DNA of 64,000 bases from Anaeramoeba flamelloides (Eukaryota; Metamonada; Anaeramoebidae), in assembly GCA_027625915.1 (NCBI GenBank), contig JANTQA010000042.1:5530001-5594000 (forward strand), given 5' to 3'. The notes beneath the pieces were generated by a model. The model saw only the letters and a program-made list of their open reading frames with translations. It searched no databases and had not been told where the DNA came from. Positions 24,658-33,690 of this stretch are shown one piece after another (position 1 is the stretch's first letter; every line of letters begins with the position of its first letter). A program made the translations under genes and the position numbers.

Positions 24658-24774
24658 CTATTTTTTAACATTATCAAACAAATAGTATACCAACTCTAAT
24701 TTACTTGAAAATCCATGTCTATTTTCACAAATCCAAAAAATCATCAACTCATCAATTTCATCTTCAGATAAATC
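24658..24774 (-). other. Orphan coding-like terminal exon
   Basis: On the minus strand a 39-codon frame begins directly after an acceptor-like AACAAAAAG and ends in TAG. It encodes DLSEDEIDELMIFWICENRH and continues GFSSKLELVYYLFDNVKK. Its composition is markedly less biased than the surrounding sequence. The frame is closed upstream by TAA and has no start codon, so it would need an upstream exon. The BTB gene ends 266 bp upstream but offers no donor of matching phase near its end. It could be the last exon of an unrecognised gene or a gene fragment. Confidence 0.35.
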
Positions 24775-25039
24775 CTTTTTGTTTTGTAGCCCAATTTTTT
24801 TTTATTATTCACTTTACTCAATAGAAAAACTAAAAACGAGAGTTTGTGTAAAAGGAACAAAAAAATTGTTAAATGTAATACATTTGATTTATACACCCTG
24901 TAGTTTTTTTTTTTTTTAAGTGTTATTTAATCAAAAAGGCATCGTAAAACAAATAGGCCTAAGCATTGTTGTTTTATACCATTTATTTCTTGATATCCAT
25001 AAGATCTATGAAATTTTAAATTTCAAGAAATTTTCTTTT

Positions 25040-27001
25040 TTATTTGATTTTCGTTTTGAAATTGGCAAAGAGGTTTCCTTTAATTTTTATTTGCAAGTGT
25101 TGTGGTAATTTTCTTTTTCTGTTTTTTATTTCTTCTTTATTATTAATATTTTCTTGATTTTTCAGCTTATTAATATTTTCGATATTCCATTCCATTTCCT
25201 TTTTATATTTTGAAAAAGAATTCCTTTTACTTTTTTTTTCCAGATATTTCGATAGTTTTCCCTTTTTGTTATAAAGTTCTTCCTGTTCTGATTCTTCTGA
25301 TTCAATGTTCCTTTCCCTTCCTCTTTCCCTTTCACTTTCGTTTTCCCTTTCCCTTTTTCTTTCGCTTTCCCTTTCTCTTTCTCTTTCCTTTCTCATTTCT
25401 TTTACTGGCTGGTTTGTTTTATTTAGCATTTTAATATCGATTCCTTCCTGAATTATTGCTAAAGAATTAACATGAACACTATCAGACTTGGTGAAACTTT
25501 CACTTGAATGAGAGGGGAAATCATTACAGAGTGTTTCATCAGAATAGTCGCTTAATTCAACATTGGTTGCTGATAAAATAAAATCCTCTTGTGAAAATGA
25601 AGGAAAATTATTTGTTGTTTGTTGTTTTGGGTTTTTTTCCCCTTCTTTCTTGTTTTTTACTTTTTTTCTTTTCCGATATTTTTTTTGACCATAGTTAATT
25701 TTATTATTATTTTGCTCTTTTTGAAGATTTAAATTTTTGTTTGTTGAGATTTGATCTTTGTGTTTATTTGTGTCTTCAGCTTTTTCTTTTTCTAATTGGG
25801 TTAATTTTTCTTTTTCTATTTGGGTTTTGTGTTCTTTTTCTAATTGAATTTTTTTTTCTTTTTCTATTTGGATTTTTTTTTCTTTTTCTATTTGGATTAT
25901 CTTTTCTTTTCCACTCTTTGTTTTGGTTTTCTTTACTTGTCTTTCATCGGGTTTGTTGCTGTTTTCTTCTTGTTGTACATTTATATTGGATGAACACTGA
26001 TCAGACCACAAGTGATTTCCAAAATTTGGGGCTAATTTTTTGTTTGTTGGGATTTGATCTTTGTGTTTGTTTGTGTCTTCATCTTTTTCTTTTTCTAATT
26101 GGATTAATTTTTCTTTTTCTACTTGGGTTTTGTGTTCTTTTTCTAATTGAATTTTTTTTTCTTTTTCTACTTGGATTTTTTTTTCATTTTCTATTTGAAT
26201 TATCTTTTCTTTCCCATTATTTGTTTTGGTTGTTTTTTCAATTGCTTTTAATTCTTGTGGGAAAAAATTATAATTCTTTTTGATTTCTTGAATTTTCTTA
26301 TCTGGGATGGTTTGAAAATTAATAAAAGAAATTATACTTGAAAGACTCTTTCGGATATTAACAAGACTAATTGTTATCTTCTTTTTAGTGCATAAATATT
26401 TGCCTCTTTCAATCAAACGATCAATTAATAAGGATTGATCAATATTTGCCTTGTGGCTTTTTAATACGTTAATCACTGTTTGGTTACTAAGACCATTTAA
26501 GCATCCTTTCAAAGAAAAAATTTTCCTTGTATTTTTTGAAACATAGTCATTTACCTTTGAAACCAGATGTGGTGAATTTAAGAGCCTTAATTTATTGAAA
26601 AACCTTAAAGCGTTGTTTTGCCGTAGATTCTTGTGAATCCATTTAACACAGAGCTTGTCCAAACCAAAAGTAAGGAATTGTTTACTAACCATCAGCAGAT
26701 CGATGACATTGCCTGAATGTATTTCAACGTTCCTTTGATAAATAAACGTCATATAGTCCTGAAATATTTTGCCAGTTAGCTCTCTGATTTGCACTTTGAC
26801 GATCCTCTTTTCTTTTTCAATAATTACTTTGTCTCTCCAGTTGGCGGGAAAAAATGTCTTTTCCCAAAACGACGAACACAAGGAAAAGATCAACTTGTGT
26901 CCATAAAAGACCCTTTCTTTCGGCCCAATTAAAAATTCCACATCAGACATTTTTATTTCGTTCTGTATTGGAGCAACCATCTCTGAAATTGTTACAGTCA
27001 T
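25040..27001 (-). CDS. BTB-BACK domain protein with Lys/Glu-rich tail
   Basis: A single-exon 653-residue protein. Residues ~18-115 form a BTB/POZ domain (SDVEFLIG ... FYGHKLIFSLCSSFW), followed by a BACK-like helical region (~120-215, NNALRFFNKLRLLNSPHLVS). BTB domains dimerise and BTB-BACK proteins often bridge substrates to cullin-3 ubiquitin ligases; here that role is inference, since no Kelch, ankyrin or other substrate-binding domain follows. The rest is charged and disordered, with a 101-residue tandem duplication (~261-322 and ~362-423, each with KIQLEKEHKTQ), an Arg/Glu/Ser run (RERERERESER) and two related basic motifs near the C-terminus (KLSKYLEKKSKRN and KLPQHLQIKIKGN). The ATG at 27001 precedes the BTB fold by the usual short leader. 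Confidence 0.85.
   Translation of the reverse strand: MTVTISEMVAPIQNEIKMSDVEFLIGPKERVFYGHKLIFSLCSSFWEKTFFPANWRDKVIIEKEKRIVKVQIRELTGKIFQDYMTFIYQRNVEIHSGNVIDLLMVSKQFLTFGLDKLCVKWIHKNLRQNNALRFFNKLRLLNSPHLVSKVNDYVSKNTRKIFSLKGCLNGLSNQTVINVLKSHKANIDQSLLIDRLIERGKYLCTKKKITISLVNIRKSLSSIISFINFQTIPDKKIQEIKKNYNFFPQELKAIEKTTKTNNGKEKIIQIENEKKIQVEKEKKIQLEKEHKTQVEKEKLIQLEKEKDEDTNKHKDQIPTNKKLAPNFGNHLWSDQCSSNINVQQEENSNKPDERQVKKTKTKSGKEKIIQIEKEKKIQIEKEKKIQLEKEHKTQIEKEKLTQLEKEKAEDTNKHKDQISTNKNLNLQKEQNNNKINYGQKKYRKRKKVKNKKEGEKNPKQQTTNNFPSFSQEDFILSATNVELSDYSDETLCNDFPSHSSESFTKSDSVHVNSLAIIQEGIDIKMLNKTNQPVKEMRKERERERESERKRERENESERERGRERNIESEESEQEELYNKKGKLSKYLEKKSKRNSFSKYKKEMEWNIENINKLKNQENINNKEEIKNRKRKLPQHLQIKIKGNLFANFKTKIK
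25733..26225 (-). repeat. 303-bp-period in-frame duplication in the BTB gene
   Basis: Two ~190 bp units about 303 bp apart (26036-26225 and 25733-25922) encode near-identical blocks starting GKEKIIQIE and ending KHKDQI(P/S)TNK. The difference is a whole number of codons, so the frame is kept. The few changes are mostly conservative (Val/Ile, Asn/Lys), implying a recent duplication. Confidence 0.85.
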
Positions 27002-27395
27002 TTAGATTAAGTTGTTGTTCGAACAGCTGTTTTTTTTATGAAGAAAAATTATGAAAAAAAAAATTTTTTAAAATATCAAAAGAAGAAAAATGAAGAGACG
27101 TTAAAAATTGATTAACTATTTTCATTTTTAATTTGTACTGTTTATTTTATGAAACACTTGTTTGAGTAAATGAAATTACTGTTGATTATCATTAAGGTTT
27201 TGATAAATTTTGAAAAATATCTTCATATTTTTCGAAGTGAAACACTTTTTTTATAACAACTTTCAAGAATAAAATTTGGAAAAAGAATTTTTTAACATTC
27301 TGCGAACTTTTTTTGTTTTGGAAATAACTGAACTAAAAAAGAATCTCAGAAGAATGTTTCAAAATCTATCAAAAATTTATAAAAATAAAAGTAAA

Positions 27396-28149
27396 GGGAT
27401 AAATTCAAAGAAATAAGTGAAAATTTTTTACTTCATTTTCCATATTTTCAAATTTTTTTTACACAAGCTTTGCATAAAGCAGCCTATTGGTTCAAATGTT
27501 TAGAAACTCTGTAAAATTGGTTTGGGTTCTAGATATTCTTTCTCTTGAGTTGTTTTAAAAGGTGAGATTAAGGACTCCGTTTTTAGGTGAAAACGGTAAA
27601 ATAATGGATAAAATCATCCTTGAATAAGTTATGTAATCCAAGTAATATTTATCCAAGGAGAATTTCTTTTCGAAAAAAAGTGAAATTTTCACAATTTTGA
27701 CAATTTTCACAATTTTGACCTTGTTAGATCATGCTAAATTTTGATTTTAATAATTTAGAATTTCCATTTCAACTTTCAGAACTCACACTATTTTCAAGAG
27801 CTGTTCTAAATATTTTTTAAATTTACTTTGACAAGTTTGAAATGTTCCGAAATTTGAAATGCACTTGAAAATCCCCAAAAGCCATTTTTTGCAATTATTT
27901 TTTTTGTTATTTTCAATTTTCCTTTTCATAGAAAAACAAAGAAAAATAGTATTCCTGAAAAGGTAAAGATGATAAAAAATGTTTTTTTTTTTTTTTTGTC
28001 CAATTTCTTCGGTATGAAATTTTTTTTTGAGAAGCGAAAGTGAAATAACACAATTATTCAACCACCTCAAGGGTGGGAACGTAGTCCTTAAAGATTATTA
28101 AATCGGAAATCGAATTAAAAATTTTATGAAATAAATTTGAATTTATCAG
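27396..28149. mobile_element. CTGATAAATT-family MITE, copy 2, split by a TTAA element
   Basis: The left part from GGATAAATTCAAAGAAAT to TTTCTCTTGAGTTGTTTTA and the right part ending AATTTGAATTTATCAG match copy 1 at 12575-12804. They are separated by the insertion at 27572-28087. In copy 1 the same point reads GTTGAGTTAATTG, an undisturbed TTAA. Confidence 0.8.
27572..28087. mobile_element. TTAA-target non-autonomous element, 516 bp, nested
   Basis: Flanked by TTAA at 27568-27571 and 28088-28091. The ends are GGACTCCGTTTTTAGGTG and the complement of GGACTACGTTCCCACCCTTG. The empty site in copy 1 of the host MITE has a single TTAA, so target duplication of TTAA is shown directly. Inner ends match the element at 29037-29478. 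The interior 95-codon minus-strand frame resembles nothing known. Confidence 0.85.
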
Positions 28150-28804
28150 TAATTTCAAACCCAAAGATTATTCTGTAGTGATTTTATTAAATCCCTCCAT
28201 TTAAAAAAATATGTCTAAAGATAAAAATATGACTCCAACAAGGGATTTTTGTTATAGTTAAATTTGGGGTTACAAAGTCGAGAAATAAATGAAAAAAAAT
28301 AATTTGCTACTATTGTGAGACATTTAAGGGAAAGAAAATTTAATATGATTTTCTATTTTCAATTCTTCAATCTGACTTTCCTTTTGAATTCGTCTTTTAC
28401 TCAAGGACAACCAAGATATATAATAAAAACAAAATAATTAATTATCAAAAATTCCAATTTAGTTTTAGAAGATGTGTTTGGAAAAAAAAAAATTTAAATA
28501 AGAAGTAAAACATTTGATCAACAAGTATTTATGTTATAAATTTGAGGAATATTAATAGTTGAGTTTTTAAAATAAATCTAGACTCATTAACAGCCTTAAT
28601 CTCAAAATTATTAATGTATCCAGTCGACTAGACAATTTAAATTTAAATTTGAATTTTATTATATTTTCTCAACCAAAACCTCTTTTAATAATATTTGAGG
28701 CTTCAGAATTTAATTTTTGAAATGATTATTTTATTGGGTCTTTGAGAAAAATATTGTTGAAAACCCCTTTCTTATTTAGAATACATGATTATTTAAAAGT
28801 TATA

Positions 28805-29000
28805 CAGTCAGTTTCACTTTTAAGGTACAAACTTTCAACGAAATTTAAGACACAAAAAACATCAAATTAAGGCACAAAATTTTGAATTTTATTTTTTCCA
28901 ATTTATTTTTACTAGAATTTGAATTTTGTGCCTTAATTTGAGATTTTTGTTGTGCCTTAAATTTCGTTGAAAGTTTGTACCTTAAAAGTGAAGCTGACTG
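28805..29000. mobile_element. Palindromic CAGTC-type MITE, copy C
   Basis: 196 bp. CAGTCAGTTTCACTTTTAAG at the left and CTTAAAAGTGAAGCTGACTG at the right, with TA on both sides. Arms pair almost throughout. Confidence 0.85.
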
Positions 29001-29036
29001 TAATTCAAAATTCGTTTTTTTTTTGTTTTAATTGAA

Positions 29037-29478
29037 GGCTACATTTTCAGGTGACAACAGAGAAATTGATGATACAAATAATCTTGAAAGAGTTCTATAA
29101 TATCAGTTAAATTTATTCACTGAGTATTTCTTTGACAAAAAAATGGAAAATTTTCACTTTCTTTTCTTGGATATTAAGATCTTAAAACAAAATAGATTTT
29201 AATATTTCACTAATTTCTTTTTTAAATATTTTTTACTGTTAATTTTACAAATTTTGAATATTTTTAAATTTATATATGTCCTTGAATCTCCCTCAAAGTC
29301 ATTTTTTAATAATTTTCATTCAAAAAAATATATTTTATTTTTTTTTTTTTTTTTATATTGATTCTAGATTTTGAAAGTTATAATTTTTTTATCCAATTTC
29401 TTCAGAATGAAATTTCTTTGAAAATTGAATCTATAATAACACAATGACTCAACACATTCCTGTGGTAAAAATGAGTCC
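29037..29478. mobile_element. TTAA-type element, second copy, 442 bp
   Basis: The right part (TCCAATTTCTTC, then ATAACACAATGACTCAAC and GAGTCC) matches the right part of 27572-28087, and the left part GGCTACATTTTCAGGTGACA matches its left end. TTAA follows at 29479-29482; the left flank is a diverged TGAA. Confidence 0.7.
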
Positions 29479-29485
29479 TTAAAAC

Positions 29486-29507
29486 GGAGGAGAGGGGGGA
29501 GGGGGGG
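29486..29507 (+). other. G-rich tract (possible G-quadruplex)
   Basis: GGAGGAGAGGGGGG is followed by A and seven more G. In this AT-rich region it stands out, and it has at least four runs of two or more G. It lies a few bases beyond the TTAA of the neighbouring element. Confidence 0.6.
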
Positions 29508-29649
29508 TAGAAATATTTATATATATATATTTATTTTTAAAAATTTAATAAGGTAGTTTCAGTAATATAGTTTACAGTGATAAAAATAATCTGATAATTA
29601 ATATTAATTGATTCTTCATAATAAATTTTATTCTAAATAATTTTGATAT

Positions 29650-29840
29650 CTATAAGTTCACCTTTTAAGGGACAAACTTTCAACAAAAATTAAGACACAA
29701 AAACAATTCCAAATTAAAGCACAAAATACAAATTCTAGTAAAATAATTTGTAAAATAATCCAAAAGTTTTGGTCTTAATTTGAGTTTTTTTATTCATTAA
29801 ATTTCGTTGACAGTTTGTGTCTTAAAAGTGAAGTTGACTA
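29650..29840. mobile_element. Palindromic CAGTC-type MITE, copy D (diverged)
   Basis: 191 bp. The right end CTTAAAAGTGAAGTTGACTA and the left AAGTTCACCTTTTAAGG match the family; the terminal few bases and flanking TA have decayed. Confidence 0.7.
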
Positions 29841-29879
29841 CATTAAATTATTTCCTATTTTTAAAACTTTTTTAGATTA

Positions 29880-31430
29880 GGTTTTAAGAAATTTATTCCC
29901 AAAACCGTAGTGTAAATTTATTTTAAAATAGTTTTTATTAAATTAAATCTTCAAGAAACTATTATTATATATATAATCATTAAAAACCATTTCTTGACTC
30001 TTGATACCAATTTAATTTTTTTCTTAGTATTGTATTTCTCAAAATAAAATATATTAAACAATCTGATCTTGATTATATCTGATGTTTTTTAGAGTTGAAT
30101 ATAGGAGATTATTGTTTACTTTTTGATCTAAAATATTGTTTTTATAACTTTTAGATTCCCGATAAATTTTTCAATAAAATACAAACATAAAACTGTATTT
30201 TATTGATTGAAAAATCATTATTGTCCTTAATTATTTCCTATTTTTTTCTTGAAATTGGTCAAGTATTTTTTTTTTCTTTTTTCTAAAATATTTCAACAAA
30301 TATATTTTAATTTGAAGACCTTAGTCATTGATTCAATCAGTATTACTGTTGGTCTTGATTTCGTATTGTCAATTAACGAATACCTCGTTCAAACATAGAT
30401 ATGATTTTTTGATGAAAAGTAAAAAAAAATTTCAAACTTTTACAGAAAAAACTTGTTTGGTACTTTAGTTAGAAACCAAATAACAACAGTTCTATTTCTA
30501 TTTTGGTTTTGACAAGAGTTCATTTTTAGATTTTGTATATTCTTTTTGTTCAATTTTTCAAAAAGTAAAAGTACAGAAGCGTTTAATTTTAAATATTATT
30601 TTTTTACAGTTAATCCTTTTTGTTAAAAAGATCCAAAGACAAGTATCTGATAATTTAAATTAAATCTTCTAAATCTATCCAAAAAATTGATATTTATTTT
30701 TCCTTTTTAACCAAAAACGAAAATTTTTTGTTCAAAAATATAAATTTATCAAGTATGGAAATGCAATCTTTTACCCCTATTAAAACTTTGAATATATAAT
30801 CAAATTAATTTAAATTCGAATATTAAATCTTCAAGTTTATGATTATTTCAAAGTTTAGTATTAGCTCTTTCCAAAAAAGTGGAGCAACTTTATTTTAAAA
30901 TATATCTTTTAAACTCAATCTTCAAAAGAGTATTTAGATGTTCAAAATAATTAACTACTATTTATCGATTCTTGATAATAATTCAATTTGTTTCTTAGTA
31001 TTGTATTACATAAATAAAAGATATTAAAATTTCTGATCTCGATTTTATCCGATATTTTTAAGAGGTGAAAATTGGTGGTTATTATTTTCTTTTTGATTGA
31101 AAAACCGTTTTCATAACTTGTGTAATCTTAACAAATTTTCAAATAGAATTGACTACACATAACTACATTTTATTGTTTAAAAAACCATTTGTATCCTTTC
31201 CATATTTTCAGTTTTTTATTGAAATTGGTCGTACATTGTTTTTTCTAAAAAAAGTGTTATTTTTTTCTTTATTTTTGAGAAATATTTCAAAGATCAATTT
31301 TTTAAATAAATACCTTCGCCATTTATTCAATTGGTATTAAAATTAAACTTAATTTGGTAATGTCAATTAATGAATACTTTCACTAAAAAAGATGATTTTG
31401 TATGAAATGTAAAAAAAATGCCCACTTTTT
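29880..31430 (+). repeat. Pair of ~570 bp direct repeats (29880-30450 and 30850-31430)
   Basis: Two diverged copies in the same order about 970-990 bp apart. Shared landmarks include TTCTTAGTATTGTATT, TATATTAAA-(C/A)AATCTGATCT-like sequence, TTATTGAAATTGGTC-type sequence and GTCAATTAA(C/T)GAATAC. The segment between (30451-30849) is unique. No long open frame lies in either copy. Confidence 0.65.
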
Positions 31431-33059
31431 TGGAAATACCTTATTAATTTTGCTATATATATATATATATATATATATAACTAATTCAGAATTAGTCAAA
31501 TGCAAAATTAACTAATTTGACTCTTGTGAGAAATGAAAAATCAAAAAGTTATCAAAATAAGAAATTTTTTGATTTGTCTGTTTACTTGTTCATAAGGATA
31601 ACAAAAATTTTGGTCTTCTTTTTAACTTTCTGAATTAATATCTTCAAAGATCTTTGTTTTTTTCTTTGTGTTTTAAAGTTTGGTTTACTATGGTAAGATA
31701 CTTGATAAAAATTACAAAAATTAGTTTGTGTTTTTGAAAAAAATATCTTTTATTCTTTTTAGAATTCTCCAAACTTTTTTAAACATTCTAATTTAAGAGA
31801 TCCGAACTTTCTAATATTTGGACTTTAGATTCAAGTTAATTTATTTAAGAATTTTTTTGAATTTTCTCATAAAAAAAATTAAAGTTTAGTTTTATATATA
31901 ATACACATTCCCTTTTATTTCGAACAAAAAGAATCAGATAATTTTGAAAAAAATAAGGATACTCGAGATTTTGCATTTACAATTTTATGTTTAAAGAAAT
32001 GAAAATTTCTACCTGGAAGTTTCTCTTCTTTATTTTTTTGACAAAGGCGTTTTTATAATATTAAACTGGTCTTTAGTATCCATTGTTTTGCATGTTACTT
32101 CAAAAATAGAATCTTTTGCAAGGATTTTTTATGAGATTCAATTTTAGAATTTAAAAAAAAAAAAAAAAAACAGGCCCTAAAAAATGGTCCAGTACTAGAT
32201 TTTAAATTTATCCTTATCAAAATTAAATTTAAGATCACTTAATTCTATTTACCTTCCTGTTTTTTTTTCTTGGTTATTTTTGGTTTTGATGAAACTTTTC
32301 TTTTTAAATCAATCCCTAAACATGATAAAATATTTAATTTTCAAAATTTGGAACAAAAAATTGTAAAGTTTTTGGCAAAATTAGTTATTAAAAAATTTGT
32401 ATCTAAAAAAACTTGAGTTTTTTTTTTGTGTACATACAACATAAAAATCAGAGGTAAACTCTGAGATATTTTTAAAAAATAATAATTATAGTCATCAATT
32501 ATAACAAATCTAAATTATTTAGAAACTGATTACAATTTGATTCTCTGTAAAAAATATTTTTTTTGTGAAAAAATTGTTTCTTAATTTGATATGGAAAATA
32601 TCAAAGCAATACACTAATATTAATAAATGCTCTCTTTCAAATTATCAAGTAAAGGTTAAAAGTATTCATTTATTATATTTAAATATTTTTTGTGTTTTCT
32701 TATCGTTATTAATACTGTCATCACTAATCATTTTTTTTTTTTTTGTAATGATCTCCATTTTCTTTTTAAAATTGGTTATTATGAAAATTAACCTCTTAAA
32801 AAAAAAAAAAAAATTATTTGTGCTATATTAATAAAAAAAAATCAAGATAAACTTTTGAATTAAATGTTATTTATTTGAAAATATCATCAAATGGGTATTT
32901 TATTTGATATTAATAAATTTTGAAAATATAGATTTAAGCTTATTAAAACTTAACTCTACGAAATGGGAATTATCGTATTAAAAATTATATTTCATTTAGT
33001 TTTATCTTTGTCAAAAAAATACACTTTTTCTTTGAGAATTTATTTGAGATATTTTTTTT

Positions 33060-33690
33060 TTAGTATTTTTTTTCATTATTACTTATTGTTTGTTCTTCAT
33101 GATTTTTCTTTTCATTATCATTTTTGTTTAAATTCACCATTTCTTCTTTTCCCGTTTCCATTTTTTTCTCATTTTCTTTTAATATTTGCATTCTATCGAT
33201 ATTTCCATTTTCATTTACATTCATGTTATATTGCTTATCTTTATGATCAATATTCACTTCATTTCTTGTTATATTTTCATGAATGCCCCCCTGTTCTTTT
33301 CCAATTACGTTCCCTTTTCCATTCACAATTTCTTCTTGGTTTCTATTTTGCTTTTCCTTTTCGATATTAGCCCCCCTTTCAATTTCCATTTCCTTTATAT
33401 TTTCCTGTTTTTGTTGTATTTTGTTTTCATTAACTTTTTCAATTTCCATACCTTTTCCCCTTTCTCCCCCATTTCCCTTTTCCCTTTCCTTTTCCTTTTC
33501 CTTTTCCTTTTCCTTTTCCTTTTCCTTTTCCTTTTCAATTACTTTTCCCCTTTCTTCAATTTTCTTCTTATTTTCTATATTTTCTTCTGGTTCTCTTTGT
33601 ATTATTATGATATTATCTTTATTTGAATTATGTTTAAACTTTTTTTTAGATTTTATTTTAATTTTTTTTTTTTTTGTAGATCTAAATTTC
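33060..33690 (-). other. Probable C-terminal tail of the HDAC, in the +1 frame
   Basis: Beyond the A9 tract (complement of 33691-33699) the frame one base on stays open to TAA at 33060. It encodes a charged tail with KEKEKEKEKE runs and less repetitive parts such as QQKQENIKEMEIERG and GIHENITRNEVNIDHKDKQY. The style matches the disordered tails of the USP and BTB proteins. A 22-nt GTAAAT...ACAG stretch (near 33737-33758) would give the same shift if it were an intron, but it would be far shorter than any intron seen here. Confidence 0.5.

Larger units (their letters stand above)
27002..33059. other. Intergenic region between the BTB and HDAC genes
   Basis: 6 kb without a supported gene. It holds a nested MITE pair (27396-28149 with 27572-28087), a palindromic MITE (28805-29000), a TTAA-type element (29037-29478), a G-rich tract (29486-29507), another palindromic MITE (29650-29840) and a ~570 bp direct repeat pair (29880-31430). 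From 31500 to 33059 I see a TA microsatellite edge and AT-rich sequence only. Confidence 0.6.

Noticed and set aside
25741-26283. 180-codon plus-strand Leu/Phe-rich frame
   Set aside because: Shadow of the duplicated Lys/Glu blocks of the BTB gene.
29880-31430. Direct repeats as a pair of long terminal repeats
   Set aside because: No coding remnant lies between, the spacer is only ~400 bp, and no characteristic ends or flanking duplication are visible.
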